The translations under genes and the position numbers were made by a program. Under the pieces are notes generated by a model. That model had not been told where the DNA came from. It worked only from the letters and a program-made list of their open reading frames with translations, and did no database searches. DNA of 64,000 nt from the NCBI GenBank assembly GCA_027257055.1, contig JAPVLO010000275.1:682001-746000 (forward strand), read 5' to 3'. This document shows positions 11,346 to 22,403 of the stretch, piece by piece; position 1 is the stretch's first letter; the number at the start of each line of letters is the position of its first letter. Source of the stretch: Cephalopachus bancanus (lineage: Eukaryota; Chordata; Mammalia; Primates; Tarsiidae).

Positions 11346-12288
11346 TGTTGGGAGCCAGCCACAGAGACCCACTGAGCATTAGGGGTCAGGAAGGGCCGTA
11401 GACCCCGAGACCGCTAGGATGTGTTCAGGAGCTGTTGACCCATTCCCTCCCTCCTTTTCCATTTGGCACAAACTACCAAGAAAAGCTCCAGGTGGCTCTA
11501 ACAGAAAACTCTGAGACCGGAACGTACACAGCTAACCTAGGAGTCTATTGTTCCCATTCCCCACAGCTTATGGTCTTTTGCTTTATCACAATTTAAGTTT
11601 GGCTTTGAGTCACATTGAGGAGCCTTAGTGCAGGCCACAGGTTCTCTTGATGTGACCTTTAGAAATTTATAGATATAGGTTTTAGAAAATAGTTTATATA
11701 GATTAAGAAAAATTAAGTAACCATTTTATTATAGAAGTGTGGTTAGTTCAGTTTGATTTAGGGGGGCCAGTGAAGTTTGTATTAGGCTGGCTAGTGCTAG
11801 GAGAGAGTAACCATAGCACCAATTGTTTTATAGAAACCAGTTTGGAATAGCATAGAATAGTAGAAGGCAATATATCATTATGTTGGTTTTAGGTGTAAGC
11901 ATTGAACGATGTTATGTAGCTATAAACAATTAAGGGTACGTAGAAACTGGATAAGAACTTCATGTTTCTCCTTATGTTTGAAAAATACATCTGCTTGAGA
12001 GTGGGGGGTGTCCTGTGTTCACCTGAACCTGTTCATGTGAAAGGCACATGCTACCTTTTGTGTAACCATAGCAGCAGGAGTTCCCGTGATGATAACTTTG
12101 TGGAGTTTGGGGATAAAAGCCCTGGGATTACACCCATTAAACGACTTCTGGTCACTTGAGCAGGAGTCCAGTCTCTTTCTTTCTCCCCTCTTCTCTTTCT
12201 TTCTCTTTGTCTTTCCAGAATAATCGCCGATGCTGCCACACCTTCCAAGGGACCCCCTAAATCTCTCTGCGGGGGCTGGCCTCCCTCA
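11346..12288 (+). mobile_element. class II (ERVK-like) solo LTR
   Basis: A 943-bp block that starts TGTTGGGAGCC and ends CTGGCCTCCCTCA. It interrupts L1 ORF2 and is flanked by a perfect 6-bp TSD, CTCTAT (11340-11345 and 12289-12294). Joining the flanks restores contiguous L1. A GGATAAAAG TATA-like box (about 12111) and ATTAAA (about 12134) lie where an LTR promoter and poly(A) signal would be. The 6-bp TSD and TGTTGGGAGCC start fit class II betaretrovirus-like elements. No internal sequence remains. Confidence 0.85.
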
Positions 12289-12935
12289 CTCTATTTACTT
12301 TACGTTTTCAAGTTTGTTTCCAAACAAGTGTACATAGTACTCTCTGATAATCTTTTGTATTTCTTTGGGGTCAGTTGTGACTTGATCTTTTGCATTTCTG
12401 ATTGTGTTTATTTGGGCTTTTTCTCTCTTTTTCTTGGTCAGTCTAGCTAAGGGACCATCAATCTTGTTTATCCTTTCTAAAAACCAGCTTTTTGTTTTGT
12501 TGATTTTTTGTATTATATTTTTGTCTTCTATGTCTCAAATTTGGGTTTTTATTTTGGTGATCTGGATTTTTCTGCTGAAGTTAAGGTTTTGGTGGTTTTG
12601 CTTTTCCAGCTTCCTTAGGTGGTTTGTTAGTCTGTTAACTTGTGATCTTTCAATTTCTTCCTGTGTGTTTGTAGAGATATGAATACCCCTCTTATTGCTG
12701 ATCTTAGGACATCCCAGAGGTTTTGGTAAGAGATTTCTTCATTTTAATTTGTTTCTGGGTATCTTTTAATCTCTGTTTTGATGTCCATGTTGATCCAGGA
12801 GTTGCTTAGCATCATGCTGTTTTGTGTCCATGTATTTGTGGGTTTGGGGGGAACTTTGTTGGTGTTGATATTTATTTTTATTCCACTGTGGTCTGAGAAG
12901 GTGCATGGCAGCATTTCATTCTTATGGGTTTTTTT

Positions 12936-13310
12936 TTATGCTTGACTTATGGCCGAGGATGTGGTCAGTCTTACAGTATGGTCTATGTGGTGATGAGTAG
13001 ATATATATTCCATAGCTGTTGGGTGGAGTGGTCTGTAGGTATCAATTAATTCCAGTTTATCAAGCGTCACTCTGAGGTTCTGGATCTCTTTGTTGTTGAT
13101 ATTTTGTCTTGATAATCTGTCTACTCTTGTGAGTGGGGTATTTAAGTCCCCAGTTATTATAGTGTTAGAGTCAATATCTTTTTTAAGTTTACCTAGAAGC
13201 TGCTTTATGAAAGTTGGTGCTCCTATGTTGGGTGCATATATATTTAGGATGGATATTCCTTGTTGATGGATTGAACCTTTTATCATTTTTGTAGTGACCT
13301 TCCATATATA
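12936..13310 (-). pseudogene. L1 ORF2 endonuclease domain fragment (younger L1)
   Basis: Minus-strand sequence encodes part of the L1 apurinic endonuclease-like domain. It includes GDLNTPL (GDFNTPL in many L1s), LELIDTYR and a later IDH, matching the catalytic order of the family. The frame is cut by the Alu at 13313 and by stops, so no functional nicking enzyme is expected. Confidence 0.87.
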
Positions 13311-13312
13311 CA

Positions 13313-13598
13313 TTTTTTTTTAGTTGAAGTCTCGCTTGGTCTCCCAGGCTGGAGGGCAGTGGCACACTCAAGGTCACCCAAGCATCAACCTGCTGGGGTC
13401 TGACAATCCTTCCGCCTCAGCTTTCCAAGTAGCCAGAACTATAGGTGGATGCTACCATAACCAGATGATTTTTTATTTATTGTAGAGATGAGTTCTCACC
13501 AAGTTGTCCGGGCGGGTCTCTGACCCATGGACTCAGGCAATTCACTTGCTTTGGTCTCCCAAAGTGCTGGGATTATAGGCTGAGCCATTGAGCCTGGC
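13313..13598 (-). repeat. Alu within L1 ORF2
   Basis: Antisense dimeric Alu from a T-run to GAGCCTGGC. The flanks do not show a convincing TSD. The adjoining L1 also differs from the older copy, so a small target rearrangement is possible. Confidence 0.88.
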
Positions 13599-13732
13599 CC
13601 AGCATCTTTTAAGTTTTTGTCTGATATTAAGATCATGACTCCTATTTTCTTTTGTGTTCCATTCACCTGAAATCTTGTTTCTTGTCCTCTCAGTTTGAGT
13701 CTGTGAGTGTCTTTTCTGGTGAGATGAGTCTC

Positions 13733-13809
13733 AGGCAACCTCTTGGGGTTCTCTTCCACTGTGGGAGCTTTTCTGTCCTCTCAATACATCCTGCTTAAAA
13801 AAAAGAGAA
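13733..13809 (+). mobile_element. short poly(A)-tailed retrocopy, R-region-like (copy A)
   Basis: A 77-bp insertion in the L1 just upstream of the endonuclease region. It begins AGGCAACCTC, contains CTGTGGGAGCTTTTCTGTCC and AATACA (a mutated AATAAA), and ends CTGCTT plus an A-rich tail. The TSD ATGAGTCTC is at 13724-13732 and 13810-13818. It is in the opposite orientation to the copy at 8256-8341 but shares both endpoints and most of its sequence. Confidence 0.75.
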
Positions 13810-14673
13810 ATGAGTCTCTTGGAGACAATATACTGTTGCTTCATGATATTTTATTCATTTTGTCATTCTATGTCTTTTCAGTGGTGCATTTATTCCATTC
13901 ACATTCAGGCTAATTATTGAGATGTAAGAGTTTGTCCCTGTCATAAAGTTCTAATAGAGTTTGTTCCTGTTGCTGCTGTTTGTTTGTTTATTTGTTTGTT
14001 GGCTTTCTCTTGATTTTTGGGTTGTGTGCTTTCAATCTTTTTTCCTGCATTCTTGGGAAAGGCGTTGTCATTCTTTTTTTGCTTTCTTCTGTGTTTAATA
14101 TTTTCTTAAGTATTTCCTGTAAAGCTGGTCTGGAGACAATGTTAATTCTTAGGGATTGAATGTCTAAGAAGAATTCTAGTTCTCTATCACTGATGAAGCT
14201 TATTTAGTTGAGTAGGCAATTCTGAGTTGAAATGGTTTATCTCTGAGAACTTTGAAGATTGGGTTCCAAGCTCTCCTAGCCTGAAGTGTTTCTGTAGATA
14301 AGTCTGCTGCTGTTCTAATTGGTTTTCCCCAGTAGGTAGTCTGACCTTTCTCTCTTGCTGCCAATGATTTTTCTTTTATTTCTGCTTTGTATAGATGAAT
14401 TACTATGTGTTTAGGAGTTAGTCTTCTCATTTGTTGTCTTGCAGAGGTTCTCTGTATCTCTTGTGTTTGAATGGCTGCATCTCTGATGAGATGAGGGAAG
14501 TGTTTTTGGATAATTTCATGGAATGTTTATTCTAGGGTGGTCTTTGTCTCTCTATCTGCTTTAGGGATTCCAATTAATCTTAGGTTTGGCCTCTTTGCTC
14601 ATCTCTTTGAGGTTTTGTTCTGTCTTTTAAAGCTTGTTTTCTATGTTTTTAATAGTTTGGGTTAGTTCCATAT

Positions 14674-14959
14674 ATATATATTTTTTATATATTCTCACTC
14701 TGTCACCCAAACTGGAATGCAGTGGCTGCTCCCAGCCACCGCAGCCTCAACCTGCTGGGCTCCAGTGATCCTTCTGCCTCAGCCTTCCAAGTAGCTGGAA
14801 CTACAGGCACGCACTACCACGCCTGGCTCATTTTGATTTATTGTAGGTATGAGGTCTTGCCAAGTTGCCCAGGTGGGTCTCGAACCCATGGGCTCAGGCA
14901 ATCCATTCACCTCAGCCTCCCAAAGGCACGAGATTACAGGTTGAGCCATGGAGCCCGGC
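14674..14959 (-). repeat. Alu within L1 ORF1
   Basis: Antisense Alu with an unusual AT-dinucleotide tail (TATATATATATTTTTTATATAT). A 12-bp TSD, TTAGTTCCATAT, lies at 14662-14673 and 14960-14971. Confidence 0.93.
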
Positions 14960-15118
14960 TTAGTTCCATATTTTGATCCTCAGTCTCTGAGGTTCTTTCT
15001 TCTGCTTGGTTGATTCTGCTTTCCATGCTTATCAGTTATTTATTTCATTCACTGAGTTCTTTATTGCTGTCATCTCAGTTATCATCTCCTTCATTCCTTC
15101 CTCTTGTCTGTCCTCATT

Positions 15119-15121
<3 letters not shown>

Positions 15122-15169
<48 letters not shown>

Positions 15170-15469
15170 TTTTTTTTTCTTTTTTTGAGTTTTATTCTCA
15201 CTCTGTTGCCCAGGTTGGAGTACAGTGACACACTCATGGGCACCCCAGCATTGACCTGCTGGACTCTGGTGATCTTTCTGCCTCAGCTTTCCAATTAGCC
15301 AGAGTCACAGGTGCACACTACCATGCTCAGCAAATTTTTAAATTTATTGTAGAGATGAGGTCTCGCCAAGCTGCCTGGGCTGGCTGGTCTCAAACCTGCG
15401 GGCTCAGGCAATTCTCTCACCTCTGGCTTCCAAAGTGCAGGGATTACAGACTGAGCCACCAACTCGGCC
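15122..15469 (-). repeat. Alu whose tail carries a (CA)n microsatellite
   Basis: Antisense Alu preceded by a T-rich run and a pure (AC)n tract at 15122-15168. A TSD-like TCCTCAT(T/C)TATA lies outside the (AC)n at 15111-15122 and after the Alu at 15470-15481. The microsatellite is therefore inside the insertion, in its 3' tail. Confidence 0.88.
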
Positions 15470-15499
15470 TCCTCATCTATATCCTTTCTCTCTATTAAT

Positions 15500-16230
15500 A
15501 TTTTGATATCTGGGTTTGTTGTTTGAGACCAGTCATTCTGGGGCTTTTCATTGTTTGCGTTTCAAAGTCTGTAATCTCAGTGGTTGACCTCCCAGGGGTC
15601 TGTGTGAGACCCATATTCTTCCTTTGGTTTTTCTTTATTTGTGTAAATTCCTCCCTTTTATAACTTCTTCTTTAATTCTGTTGTTCAGAGGTGGTGGGTA
15701 GCTTTTACTTCTGTTTGCTCAATCTTCTATTCTTCCTTATGTAGATTCTCTGGCTTTGTTCAATTCTGAAGCTGGATTTGGGGTGGGGGGGCTGTATTTT
15801 TTGTAGTGTTGACATTTAATTGAGAGAGGAGCTATGATTCAGAAACTATCTACAGATCCCAGTATCCACTGACAGGTGTGTGGGGCCCTCAAACCCACTT
15901 CCCACTCCCTTACAATCTGTCCATGCAGTGGTGGTATATGGGTTTGCCCCAAAAGCAAAAAGAGGTAAGAAAAAGGAAAAGAATGGAAAAAGAAAGGAGG
16001 AAGATGAGAGGAAGGTGGAGAGAGAGAAGAAGGGTGAAAATAGACAGACATACCAACTAACAAATGAACAGAGACACAAACAAAAATGAAAAGAATCTTT
16101 TTAAAAAAGCAGACAACCATACAAACACACAAACTGACAAAATCTCCCCATTGGTGTACTCTTTCTCAAAAATCCCCATATACAAACAAGAAGTCTTTTG
16201 AAAAGCATTAAAATAACAGAAATAAAGCAA
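15500..16230 (-). other. 5' UTR of the younger L1, proximal part
   Basis: Non-coding sequence between ORF1 and the solo LTR, taken as L1 5' UTR by position. It includes a purine-rich stretch around 15950-16040. Confidence 0.6.
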
Positions 16231-16234
16231 GTAT

Positions 16235-17132
16235 TGTGGCAGAATGTGGCAAATGCTCAAATATATTTCTTGCATGATTGAGTGAATGAACGCAGAAACA
16301 CATGAGTAGCTGCTTCGGGGTCAGCTGTTGGCCCCATGGCAGTCACCTGGAATGACAGATTGTCTCCCACTAGCCCTGTGGCAGAAGGGGAGGTTGGTAG
16401 CAGTTAAAGGTATTTCTACTTGAAAGTCAAGTGGCAAGCTTTAAAGACCAACCAGGCTGGTTTTGTTTGGAAAAGGCCAAATGGCCAGAGACTGACCTCT
16501 CATGGAAATGCAAAAGAAAAAGTATCTAGCCTGGCTCGGTGGCTCAGCCTGTAATCCTGCGCTGTGGGAGGCTGAGGTGAGTGGATTGCCTGAGCCTGCA
16601 GGTTCAAGACCCACCTTGGCAACTTGACCAGACCTCGTCTCTACAATAAATCAAAAATTAGCTGGGCATGGTAGTGCATGCCTGTAGTTCCAGCTGCTTG
16701 GAAGGCTGAAGTAGAAGGATCACCGGAGCCTAGCAGGTCAAGGCTGTGGTGGCTGGGACCATGCCACTGCACTCCAGTCTGGGTGACAGAGTGAGACTCC
16801 AACTCAAAAAAAAAAAGAGTACCTAATTCACAACTGCTCTCCTTATCAGTTACAGCCCCTGCTCACTGCCCTGCATTTCCTGAGAAACCATTTGTTCTTT
16901 GAAATATCTGATTTTTCTAAACACAACCTTGTAAATTCCAAAAAAAAGATATGTAATCGCTCAACACGACCCTCTCCCTTACCTAAAGGAAGGTATAAGA
17001 CCCCACTTCTCCCGTTCTGCAGGGCTCGACCTGGATGCGTTAGCCCGTTAAGTCCCCCAAGCCCTCCGGCATAATAAAGTTGCCACTTCCTATAATAGTC
17101 TTGGTGTCACAGCCTCTCTATTTCCTGCTACA
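16235..17132 (+). mobile_element. class I solo LTR, same family as the 23-31 kb provirus
   Basis: Starts TGTGGCAGAATG and ends TTTCCTGCTACA, with a perfect 4-bp TSD, GTAT (16231-16234 and 17133-17136). Without the Alu at 16529-16817 it is about 609 bp. The sequence is the reverse complement of both LTRs of the provirus at 23218-31326. TATAAGACC (about 16994) and AATAAA (about 17073) mark the probable promoter and poly(A) signal. The 4-bp TSD fits a gammaretrovirus-like class I element. Confidence 0.93.
16529..16817 (+). repeat. Alu within the solo LTR
   Basis: Sense Alu, GCCTGGCTCGGTGGCTCAG to an A-run. The flanks AGTATCTA and AGTACCTA are the probable diverged TSD. Confidence 0.92.
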
Positions 17133-17136
17133 GTAT

Positions 17137-17988
17137 GAAAATGTAATCAAAAACAGAGAGAAAAGAAACTAAAACAAACAAACAAACAAAAAAACAAGCA
17201 AGCAAACAAAAAACAAGCAAAAACAAACAAAAAACCCCCCAAAATAAAGCTCATTCTGAGGTCATTCCTGTAACTTCAACTTCCTTTCAGCTTTGGTCTC
17301 CAGTCCCTCTTCTCTGTTCTCAGTTCAGGCTGATAGGGATGTTCTCAGTGTGGGTCAGATGCTCCATGGACTACTGTGGGGGGGTGGATCAGATCTGGAC
17401 TCACCCAGCTTGCTGCCACTGCTGTCAAGTCTCCCAATCAGATTTGATGTGTCTGTGCCTGTTCCAGCATGGGAGAGGGTTGTCTGTCTCTCTGAGTTTG
17501 ACAAGAAGATAACTTTTAGGTCCCTTGGAGGCTGGATGGAGCTGGGTGGGGAAATGCAGGTCACTGTGTGGTCCTGGGGCAGAGAAAACGGTACCAGTCT
17601 GCATTTTCTCACCAGTGGCAGGGCTCCTTTCCAGCTTTCCATGACCTGTTCTCTCCATGATCCTGGGTCTCATACAGCTTTGCTGTCACAGATGATGGAT
17701 GTGGGCTAGGCTCGGGTGGTAAGGATCAGCTGTTTTCCACTGCCTCTTCTCAGGATAGCCCTGAGAACAGCAGATGATCCTGTACACCCTGGGGGCACCA
17801 ATCTCAGTGTGGTGGGGGCTTGAAATCACCTCCAGGAGGAGAGCTTCAGGTGCACGAACCCAAGTCTCCCCTCAGATGGACTTTCACTCACCCCGCTAGC
17901 ACACACTCACTCATGCAGAGAGTCTTTATGGACACTTGCTTTTGTAGAGACTCTCACAGTCCAACCTGTTCCATCGCCATCTTGCTGG
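17137..17988 (-). promoter_or_regulatory. 5' UTR (promoter region) of the younger L1
   Basis: Leads from the L1 5' end (GATGGCG near 17975) towards ORF1. It contains an (AAAC)n-like tract at about 17170-17240. By analogy with other L1s it should hold the internal promoter, but no binding site was demonstrated. Confidence 0.6.
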
Positions 17989-20940
17989 AAATAGCAGCAA
18001 ATATTTTTTTCCCCATTTTGTGGGTTGTCTCCCTGCTCTCTTGATGGTTTCTTTTGCTGTGAAAAAATTTTTCAGCTTGATGAGGTCCCACTTGTCTATC
18101 TTATCTTTTATGGCATACACTTTTGGGGGTTTGATCAAGAATTGATTGTTTACTCCAATGTGCATAAGGCTGTTTCCTGAGTTTTCTTCTGAGATTCTTA
18201 TAGTTTGAGGTTTTACATTTAGGTCTTTGATCCATTTAGAGATGATTTTTGTATATGGTGATAGGTAAGGGTTCTTTTTCATTCTTCTGCATGTGGCCAA
18301 CCAGTTTTCCCAGCACCATTTGCTAAATAATGTCTCCTCCTCCCAGTGGTTGTTATTGATGCCTTTGTCAAAGATGAGTTGGTTGAGAGATGAAGTTTTT
18401 GCTTCTGGATTCTCTGTCCTGTTTCCTTGGTCTATATGCCTGTTCTTGTACCAATACTAGCCTCTTCTGGTTACTGTAGCCTTGTAATAAAGCTTAAAGT
18501 CTGAAAGTGTTGATACCTCCTGCTTTGTTTCTTTTGCTGAGGATTGTTTTGGCTGTTCATACTCTTTTTTGTTTCCATAGGAATTTTTATATTGTCATTT
18601 CCTGGTCTGAGAAGCGTGATGTTGGTAATTTGATGGTTATTGCATTGAATTCATAGATTGCCTTGGGTAGGATGGATATCTTGACAATATCAATTCTTCC
18701 CATCCATAAGCATGGTATGTTTTTCCATTTGTTTGTGTTCTCTTTGATTTCTTTGAGCAGTGCTTTTTAGTTCTCATTATAAAGGTCTTTCATTTCTTTG
18801 GTTAGTGGATGCCAAGACACTTCATCTTTTGTGTGGCTATTGTGAATAAGTTATTTTATTTGATTCTCTGCCTGTTTGTTACTGGTGTATAGAAATGCCA
18901 CTGTCTTTTGCACATTGATTTTGTACTCTGAAACTTAACCAAAATTATTTATCAGTGCAAGGAGGTTGTTGAGGGACTTCCTTGTGTTTTCGAGGTATAG
19001 GATCATATTGTTTGCAAAGAGGGATAGCTTAACTTCCTCTTTTCCTATTTGGGTACCTTTGATTTCCTTCTCTTGCCTGATTGCTCTAGCAAGGACTTCT
19101 AGCACTGTGTTGAACAGGAGGGGTGAGAGTGGCAAACTTGTCCTGTTCCTGTTTTCAGGGGGAATGCTTCTAACTTCTGTCCATTGAGCAATATGTTGGC
19201 TGAGGGTTTATCATAGATGGCTCTTATTGTTTTCAGGAATGTTCCTTCTATGCCTAGATGTTCAAGGGTTTTTATCAAGAAGGGGTGCTGGATTTTGTCA
19301 AGAGATTTTACTGTGTCTAATGATATAATCATGTGGTTCTTGTTTTTTACATCTGTTAATAATCAAATTATGTTTATGGTCTTGTGAATGTTGAACCAGT
19401 CCTGCATCCCATGAATGAAACCTACTTGACCAGAGTGGATTATTTTTGAGATGTGTTGTTGGATCCAATTTACTAGGATCTTATTAAGAATTTTTGCATC
19501 TATGTTCATCAAGGAGACTGGCCTGTAATTCTTTTTCCTTGTTGAGTCTTTATCAATTTTGGATATCAGTGTGATGTTAGGTTTGGGAAGAGTTCCATCT
19601 TTTTTGATTGCCTGGAATACTTTTGATATTATTGGTGTCAGCTCCACCTTGTATGTCTTATAGAATTCAGTTGAAGAGCCATCTGGTCCTGGGCTTGTGT
19701 TTTTGTTTTTGTAGGCAGATTTCTTATGATAAAGTTGATTTCCTGGATATTTATTGGTCTGTTTAGGGTTTCAGTTACTTCTTGTTTCAACCTTGGAAGG
19801 TTGTGTGATGTCAGAAAGCCCTCCATTTCTGTTAGGTTTTCAAGTTTATTTTCATACAGGTGTGCATAGTAATCTCTGATAATCTTTTGAATTTCTTCTG
19901 GGTCAGTTGTGACTTCACCTTTTGCCTTTCTAATTGTATTTATTTGGGTTTTCTCTCTTTTTTTCTTAGTCAATCTGGTAGGGGGGTCCATTAATCTTAA
20001 TTAGTCTCTCAAATAAACAACTTTTTGTCTTGTTGATTTTTTCTATGACATTTTTGTCTTCTGTGCCCTACAGCTACAACTTCATTTTGGTGATCTCAGG
20101 CCTTCTGCTGAAGTTAGGATTTTTATGGTCTTGCCTATCTAGCTCCTTTAGGTATGATGTTAGGTTGTTTACTTGTGATATTTCAGTTCTTTTGATGTGT
20201 GTATGCAGAACTATAAGTTTTCCTCTTATACTGTTTTCATGGCATCACAGAGATTCTGAAGTGTCTTTGTTTTCATTTGTTTCCAGGAATTTTTAAATTT
20301 ATGTCTTGATTTCCATATTGACCCAGGAGCTGTTCAGCAGAATGTTCTTTAGTGTCTATGTCTTTGTGTGTTTTTGGGGAATCTTGTTGGTAGCAATACT
20401 TATTCTACCGTGATCTGAGAAAATGTGTGGTATTATTTTAATTTTTTAAAATTTGTTTGTGCTTGATTTATGTCCATGAATATGGTCAATCTTGGAGTAT
20501 GTTCCTTGTGCTGACAAATAAAATGTATACTCTGTAGTTGTTGGGTGAAATGTTTGGTACATGTCTATTAAGTCCATTTGGTTGAGGTTTCAGATCCCCT
20601 TACTGATTTTTTTTTTGCCTCAATGTTCTATCTAGGGTTGTAAGTGGGATATTTAAGTCTCTAGTTATGATTGTGTGTGAGTCAATATCCCCTTTTAGTT
20701 TATTTAGCAGTTGACTTATAAAACCTGGTGTTCCTGTTTTGGGGTGCATATATATCTAAGATGGATATTTCTTGCTGGTGAATTGAACATTTTATCAATA
20801 TGTAGTCTCCTTCTGTATCATTTAAATTCTTGGATAGCTTGAAGGCTGTTTTATTTGATCTTAGGATAGCTACTCCTGCCTTCTTCTTTTTTAAATTCAC
20901 CTGAAAGTTTATTTTTTATCTTCCAATTTTGAGTCTGTAG
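17989..20940 (-). mobile_element. older L1, 5' part of the surviving piece (ORF2)
   Basis: Continuation of the L1 at 6575-7805, reading back through ORF2 to the endonuclease domain, where it ends (5' truncated near 20940). It aligns with the corresponding part of the younger L1, for example 18020-18060 with 9110-9150. It contains no Alu and provides a useful local reference for deletions in the younger copy. Confidence 0.88.
18935..20900 (-). pseudogene. L1 ORF2 fragments (older L1): EN, RT and C-terminal parts
   Basis: Frames at 20700-20900 (ISILDIYAPQ, endonuclease), 19638-19991 (between EN and RT: ...[18 protein letters not shown]), 19363-19647 ([19 protein letters not shown]), 19099-19332 ([15 protein letters not shown]) and 18935-19135 (RT core) are successive pieces of one ORF2. 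The RT catalytic motif at about 19007-19018 reads F-A-N-N instead of FADD. Frameshifts separate the pieces. Confidence 0.88.
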
Positions 20941-20944
20941 GAGG

Positions 20945-21060
20945 AATACAATTGATTATTCATACTGTATGATTCCATTTATATGAAGTTCCAAAGAAAG
21001 GAAAAACTAATATATGGTGTCAGAAGTATGGAACAGTGAAGTTTTAGGAGAAATCATTAC
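20945..21060 (+). repeat. old L1 3' UTR fragment
   Basis: Contains TGTATGATTCCATTTATATG, a landmark of L1M 3' ends that also appears at about 59657. It is diverged and short. Confidence 0.5.
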
Positions 21061-21639
21061 TCCTGGAGTTCTAGTCCTTTTCTATTTCTTGACTGAAATA
21101 GTGGTTATTTGGATGTCCTGTTAAAGAAAAAATAAGGATCACAAATTGACTGAAAATGAGAGTGCTACATTTGTTTATTTCAATTGAGTGGCTCCTTGAA
21201 GGCAAAACAGACAAACAAAAAATCAGAGATTTTATGGGCTGTGATTTTACCATTTAAAGATTACAGTTTATATCTTGGACTAAGCGTATAAATGGTTGTG
21301 TGAAGTGAGTCTCATTATTCTTTAGCTGAGAAAGAATTCTCAGTTAGGTCTGATGAAGATCAGCTCTTGGTTGTTTATCACCTTTGCTAGTGCATTGCTC
21401 AGTGTAGTCATTTACCAGCTTTGACTGATTAAAACAGCATTCAAGTACTCCAGGCATGTACTGGTATGATTATAAAGTTTATTTTTATTTTTATTTTTAC
21501 CTTTATCATAGTCCTATCTTATTCAGGGATAAAAAGGTTGCCCCAAAACAATAAGAAAAATGATCAAACTTTCAGATCCAGATCAGTTTTGGATACTGTA
21601 TCAAGTAGATATTTTTGTTTTATTGACTCATTTTATCTT
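21061..21639. other. unique AT-rich sequence
   Basis: No gene or named repeat seen. Bases 21409-21430 are identical over 22 bp to 48220-48241, which suggests an unrecognised shared ancient element. Confidence 0.35.
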
Positions 21640-22126
21640 TAATGAGGTATAATTTACACATAGTAAAATTATTTCTAGTTAGTAAACAATTCTATGAGAT
21701 TTGACAGTCTCAAACAGTTGCGTAACCACTACTAACACCAACCACACAATCAAGCTACGCAATGACTCTGTTACTCTTAAACATTCCCCCATGCCACTTT
21801 CTAGATAACCACCCACTCCTAAATTCCCAGGCTTTGGAAAGCCCTGATTTGTTTTACTTTCCTATAGTTTTGCTCATTCTACCATGTCATGCCTTTTGAA
21901 TCTGGTTTCTTTCATCTAGCACAAGGCATTGAAGATTCATTCACATTTTGTGTATCAGTAGTTCTTTTTTACTGTTGAGTAGCAGCAATCCATTACACAG
22001 ATGTATCACAATTTGGTTATCCAATCATGCGAAGATGGACATTTAAGCTATTTATAGAGCTTTATAATCATGAACAACACTGATTTAAACATTTGCATAC
22101 TGTTTTTTGAGTGAAGATAAGTTTTC

Positions 22127-22403
22127 TTTTTTTGAGTTGGAGTCTCACTCTGTCGTCCAGGCTGGAGTACAGTGGCACACTCATGGGCAACCCAGCAATC
22201 CCTTCTGGCAATCCCTTCACCTCAGCCTTCCAGGTAGCCGGAACTACAGGTGCACGCTACCATGCTCGGCTAATTTTTTATTTATTGTAGAAATGAAGTT
22301 TTGCCAAGTTGCCCAGGCTGGTCTCGAACCTGAGGACTCAGGCAATTCACTCGCCTCAGCCTCCCAAAGTGCTGGGATTACAGGCTGAGCCACCAAGAAC
22401 GGC
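22127..22403 (-). repeat. Alu
   Basis: Antisense Alu with a perfect 15-bp TSD, TGAAGATAAGTTTTC (22112-22126 and 22404-22418). Part of the left-right linker region is missing near 22195-22210. Confidence 0.95.

Larger units (their letters stand above)
13880..15480 (-). pseudogene. L1 ORF1 remnant (younger L1)
   Basis: Minus-strand sequence encodes the C-terminal part of L1 ORF1p, the RNA-binding chaperone of the L1 ribonucleoprotein. At 14200-14430 the frame has AAREKGQ, GKPIR, ADLSTETLQARR and the following R-W-N-P-I-F, all landmarks of the ORF1p C-terminal domain. Two Alus (14674-14959, 15122-15469) split the upstream part that should hold the RRM and coiled coil. Stops and frameshifts make it non-functional. 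Confidence 0.85.
7818..17988 (-). mobile_element. near full-length L1, heavily interrupted
   Basis: Minus-strand L1 running from a 5' end reading CCAGCAAGATGGCGATGG (reverse of 17971-17988) to a 3' UTR and A-rich tail at about 7818. After removal of about 3.8 kb of later insertions it is roughly 6.4 kb, the size of a full-length L1. It sits inside the older L1 and is flanked by a CAGCAAAT(A)TTTTT repeat at 7806-7817 and 17995-18008, taken as the TSD. Order on its own strand: 5' UTR (17988 to about 15500), ORF1 (about 15480 to 13880), ORF2 (about 13750 to 7980), 3' UTR. Both ORFs carry stops and frameshifts. I infer it was once competent and is now dead. Confidence 0.9.

Noticed and set aside
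15006..15298. Frames rich in THTHTH repeats
   Set aside because: They are translations of the (AC)n tract in an Alu tail.
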